64,000 nt of DNA from an uncultured Pirellulaceae bacterium (lineage in GTDB: Bacteria; Planctomycetota; Planctomycetia; Pirellulales; Pirellulaceae): positions 78,400 to 142,399 of the forward strand of contig CALDHM010000008.1 of assembly GCA_937941455.1 (NCBI GenBank), written 5' to 3'. The translations under genes were made by a program, and so were the position numbers. The notes beneath the pieces were generated by a model. That model saw only the letters and a list, made by a program, of their open reading frames with translations. It had not been told where the DNA came from and made no database searches. Positions 62,385 to 64,000 of this stretch are shown in pieces. Each line of letters starts with the position of its first letter. Within the stretch, counting starts at the first letter, position 1.

Positions 62385-63625
62385 CCCAACGCCTTGCCGA
62401 AATTCTGGCGATCGGTGACGAAATGATTGGCGGTGCCAGGCTCGATACGAACACGCAGTATTTGGCACAACAGCTGTCGGAAATCGGCGTTCAAGTCGCC
62501 TACCACACGACCGTTGGGGACGATCCGCGGCGCCAAGCCGAAGTGTTTCGCGTTGCGGCGCGGAGGGTTGATTTGGTGGTGTCCACGGGCGGGCTAGGAC
62601 CGACCGACGATGATTTGACTCGGCAAATCCTGGCCGAAATCATGGGGGTCAACTTGTTTCGGAATGAGGCGGTCGCGCAGCACATTCGTGGTATCTTTCA
62701 AAAATATGGCCGCGTGATGCCAGAGTCGAACTTGGTCCAAGCCGATTTTCCCGCTGGCAGCCGCATCATTCCCAACGCCGAAGGCACAGCGCCGGGTATC
62801 GACGCTGACATCGAGTTGGACAATCGGCGTTGTCGTTTTTTTTGCCTTCCCGGCGTGCCGTCCGAGATGAAAGCGATGTGGCACGACTATGTGCGACCGC
62901 AGATTGTGGCGAGCAGCGAATCACCGCAGGTGTTCATCACGCAAGTTATCAACTGCTTCGGGGCGGGCGAAAGTCAAATCGCGGCCGATTTGGGCGACCT
63001 GATCGAGCGAGGTCGCGAACCCGTCGTCGGTATCACAGCCAGCCAGTCGATTATTTCGCTACGCGTCACTGCTCGAGGAGCAACGGAGGCCGACTGTTGG
63101 CAGAAAATTCAGCCGGTCGAGACGTTTATCCGCCAGCGCTTGGGGAACCTTGTGTTTGGGACCGGCGAGGCCACTCTTGAGCAGGTTGTGATTGATCGAC
63201 TCCAGCAGGCTCAGCAAACGCTCGCTATTGCCGATTTCGGTCTCAGTGGCGATGTCGCGGCGGCATTGTCGCGAGCCCAAGGGAACAAGGCGGTGCCAAG
63301 TCTCGTCGGCGGCCTCTACCGGGCACCCGAACCGGCGGAGCGTCACGTCCGTCCGCACTTGGATACGCTGCGTGCCCATGCCGGAGAGATACGGGAATTG
63401 ATGCAAACCACGTGGGGACTGACTATCAGTTGGCCCTTTACACCGCCCGCCGACCAACGGCCGCATTTGAGTTTGGTGCTAGCCGACGGCAAACAACTCG
63501 TCCATGAAACGTTCCCGCAAATCGGTAGCGAATCCTTGCGACATCATCGCAGCGTCAGGCATTGCTTGAATTTCTTGCGGCAAAAAATTGAGGAGCTTGG
63601 TCAAAACCCGTCGTCCTTCGTTTAA
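62381..63625 (+). CDS. cinA: CinA-like protein with degenerate nicotinamide-nucleotide deamidase domain
   Basis: 414 residues from the ATG at 62381, overlapping the folC stop. The N-terminal MoaB-like domain (1-170) is normal: AEILAIGDEMIGGARLDTN, STGGLGPTDDDLTRQ, EGTAPG and LPGVPSEMKAM. The middle (170-250) is the usual connecting domain. The C-terminal domain, which in CinA/PncC deamidates NMN through a Ser in the AESCTGG motif, has ADFGLSGD instead, so the nucleophile and the glycines are lost. The overall length is normal. The N-terminal domain in family members is an ADP-ribose pyrophosphatase. This copy may therefore have kept only that activity. Confidence 0.88.
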   Translation: MTQRLAEILAIGDEMIGGARLDTNTQYLAQQLSEIGVQVAYHTTVGDDPRRQAEVFRVAARRVDLVVSTGGLGPTDDDLTRQILAEIMGVNLFRNEAVAQHIRGIFQKYGRVMPESNLVQADFPAGSRIIPNAEGTAPGIDADIELDNRRCRFFCLPGVPSEMKAMWHDYVRPQIVASSESPQVFITQVINCFGAGESQIAADLGDLIERGREPVVGITASQSIISLRVTARGATEADCWQKIQPVETFIRQRLGNLVFGTGEATLEQVVIDRLQQAQQTLAIADFGLSGDVAAALSRAQGNKAVPSLVGGLYRAPEPAERHVRPHLDTLRAHAGEIRELMQTTWGLTISWPFTPPADQRPHLSLVLADGKQLVHETFPQIGSESLRHHRSVRHCLNFLRQKIEELGQNPSSFV

Positions 63626-64000
63626 CGGGCAGCCGCAGGCGAGGGAACTTTCTCGCTCGATCCCGCCTTTTGCTACCTCGCATGGGCTCTCTCAACGGCG
63701 GCTGCAAGTTAAACGATTTTTGTGGTTGATTGGTTCGAACCGGCTTCGAATTCGTTCGGCCGAGGATTCAGGTCGCAGTGCATGGCATTGCAAAATCTGG
63801 AGGTCAGCCGATCGATTTCGATACGTGTTCCCAGAAGTAGCCAAACAATGGTCCTCTGGAAGGGGTCAGCGACGGTCTTAAATTTGGTCAATAGGGTGTT
63901 TCAAAACATTTTGAAACTCCTTTCAGTTTTGTTCAGGGATGTTGGATTTTTTGAGGCATGGCTCTGGTGTTCAATGGATGTCTGACTCCGTAGTGAACGA
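63626..64000. other. End of window, no gene recognised
   Basis: 375 bases after cinA. Short open frames on both strands without start context. A perfect palindrome lies at 63898-63917. A gene starting beyond the window edge is possible. Confidence 0.4.
63898..63917. promoter_or_regulatory. Perfect 9-bp palindrome, possible operator
   Basis: GTTTCAAAA, two bases, TTTTGAAAC. The symmetry is complete and the sequence AT-rich, as for a dimeric repressor site. No nearby start codon was recognised, so its target would lie beyond the window or be an unrecognised gene. Confidence 0.4.

Overview
The window reads as a chromosomal segment of a planctomycete, probably of the Pirellulales type. This is inferred from content, not from a database search. 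The pointers are a C31-type or ladderane-like trio (phytoene-desaturase-like, FabZ, FabI), a membrane-fused spermidine synthase homologue, an eight-haem cytochrome with TPRs, a stand-alone RNA polymerase alpha-CTD protein, a very long secretin with a helical N-terminus, a metzincin-type metalloprotease, large coiled-coil or secreted proteins of unknown function, and several short palindromic dispersed repeats. No phage, CRISPR array, rRNA or transposase gene was seen.

Layout. 1-5.7 kb: mfd (3' end cut by the window edge) behind a PPP-type phosphatase on the minus strand, then queA (+) and an HU gene (-). 6-10 kb: ribD, a duplicated ribD tail, tRNA-Val(GAC) with a terminator, then a minus-strand pair made of an OB-fold-like secreted protein (apparently frameshifted) and a PhoD-like phosphatase. 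10-13 kb: the spermidine-synthase fusion and a small acidic protein. 13-16.4 kb: a candidate structured RNA and the multihaem cytochrome. 16.6-20.7 kb (minus): a calcium/cation antiporter pseudogene with three frameshifts, a coupled operon (membrane/beta-sandwich protein, small beta-sandwich protein, P-loop ATPase, interrupted ORF) and the alpha-CTD gene. 20.8-24.4 kb (+): pcrA/uvrD helicase and an outer-membrane-type protein. 24.5-33.1 kb: metzincin-like protease, GMC oxidoreductase, a DinB/ABC/permease operon and a RidA protein.

33.5-36.5 kb (+): the phytoene-desaturase-like, FabZ and FabI trio, with a 129-bp hairpin element whose first three bases are the stop codon of the first gene. 36.6-45.5 kb (+): a tightly overlapping six-gene envelope operon: membrane coiled-coil protein, secreted helical protein, NPCBM-like protein, one intact HtrA-type protease, and two HtrA-fold proteins whose catalytic residues are all replaced. 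The second of these also carries a degenerate alpha/beta-hydrolase domain. I regard this operon as the best candidate for an undescribed system. 45.8-51 kb (minus): small membrane protein, sugar isomerase/epimerase-like protein and secretin. 51.5-55.7 kb (+): zinc-ribbon membrane protein, accD, a Ser/Thr kinase and a membrane/peroxiredoxin-like fusion. 56-60.7 kb (minus): a three-gene ABC export operon. 61-63.6 kb (+): folC overlapping cinA, whose C-terminal deamidase motif is missing.

Housekeeping genes (mfd, queA, ribD, accD, folC, pcrA, HU) are interspersed with envelope and redox genes. Most neighbours on one strand overlap or are separated by only a few bases, so translational coupling is common. 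Function assignments rest on motifs read by eye. Start codons were chosen by Shine-Dalgarno spacing, signal peptides and overlap with the upstream gene.
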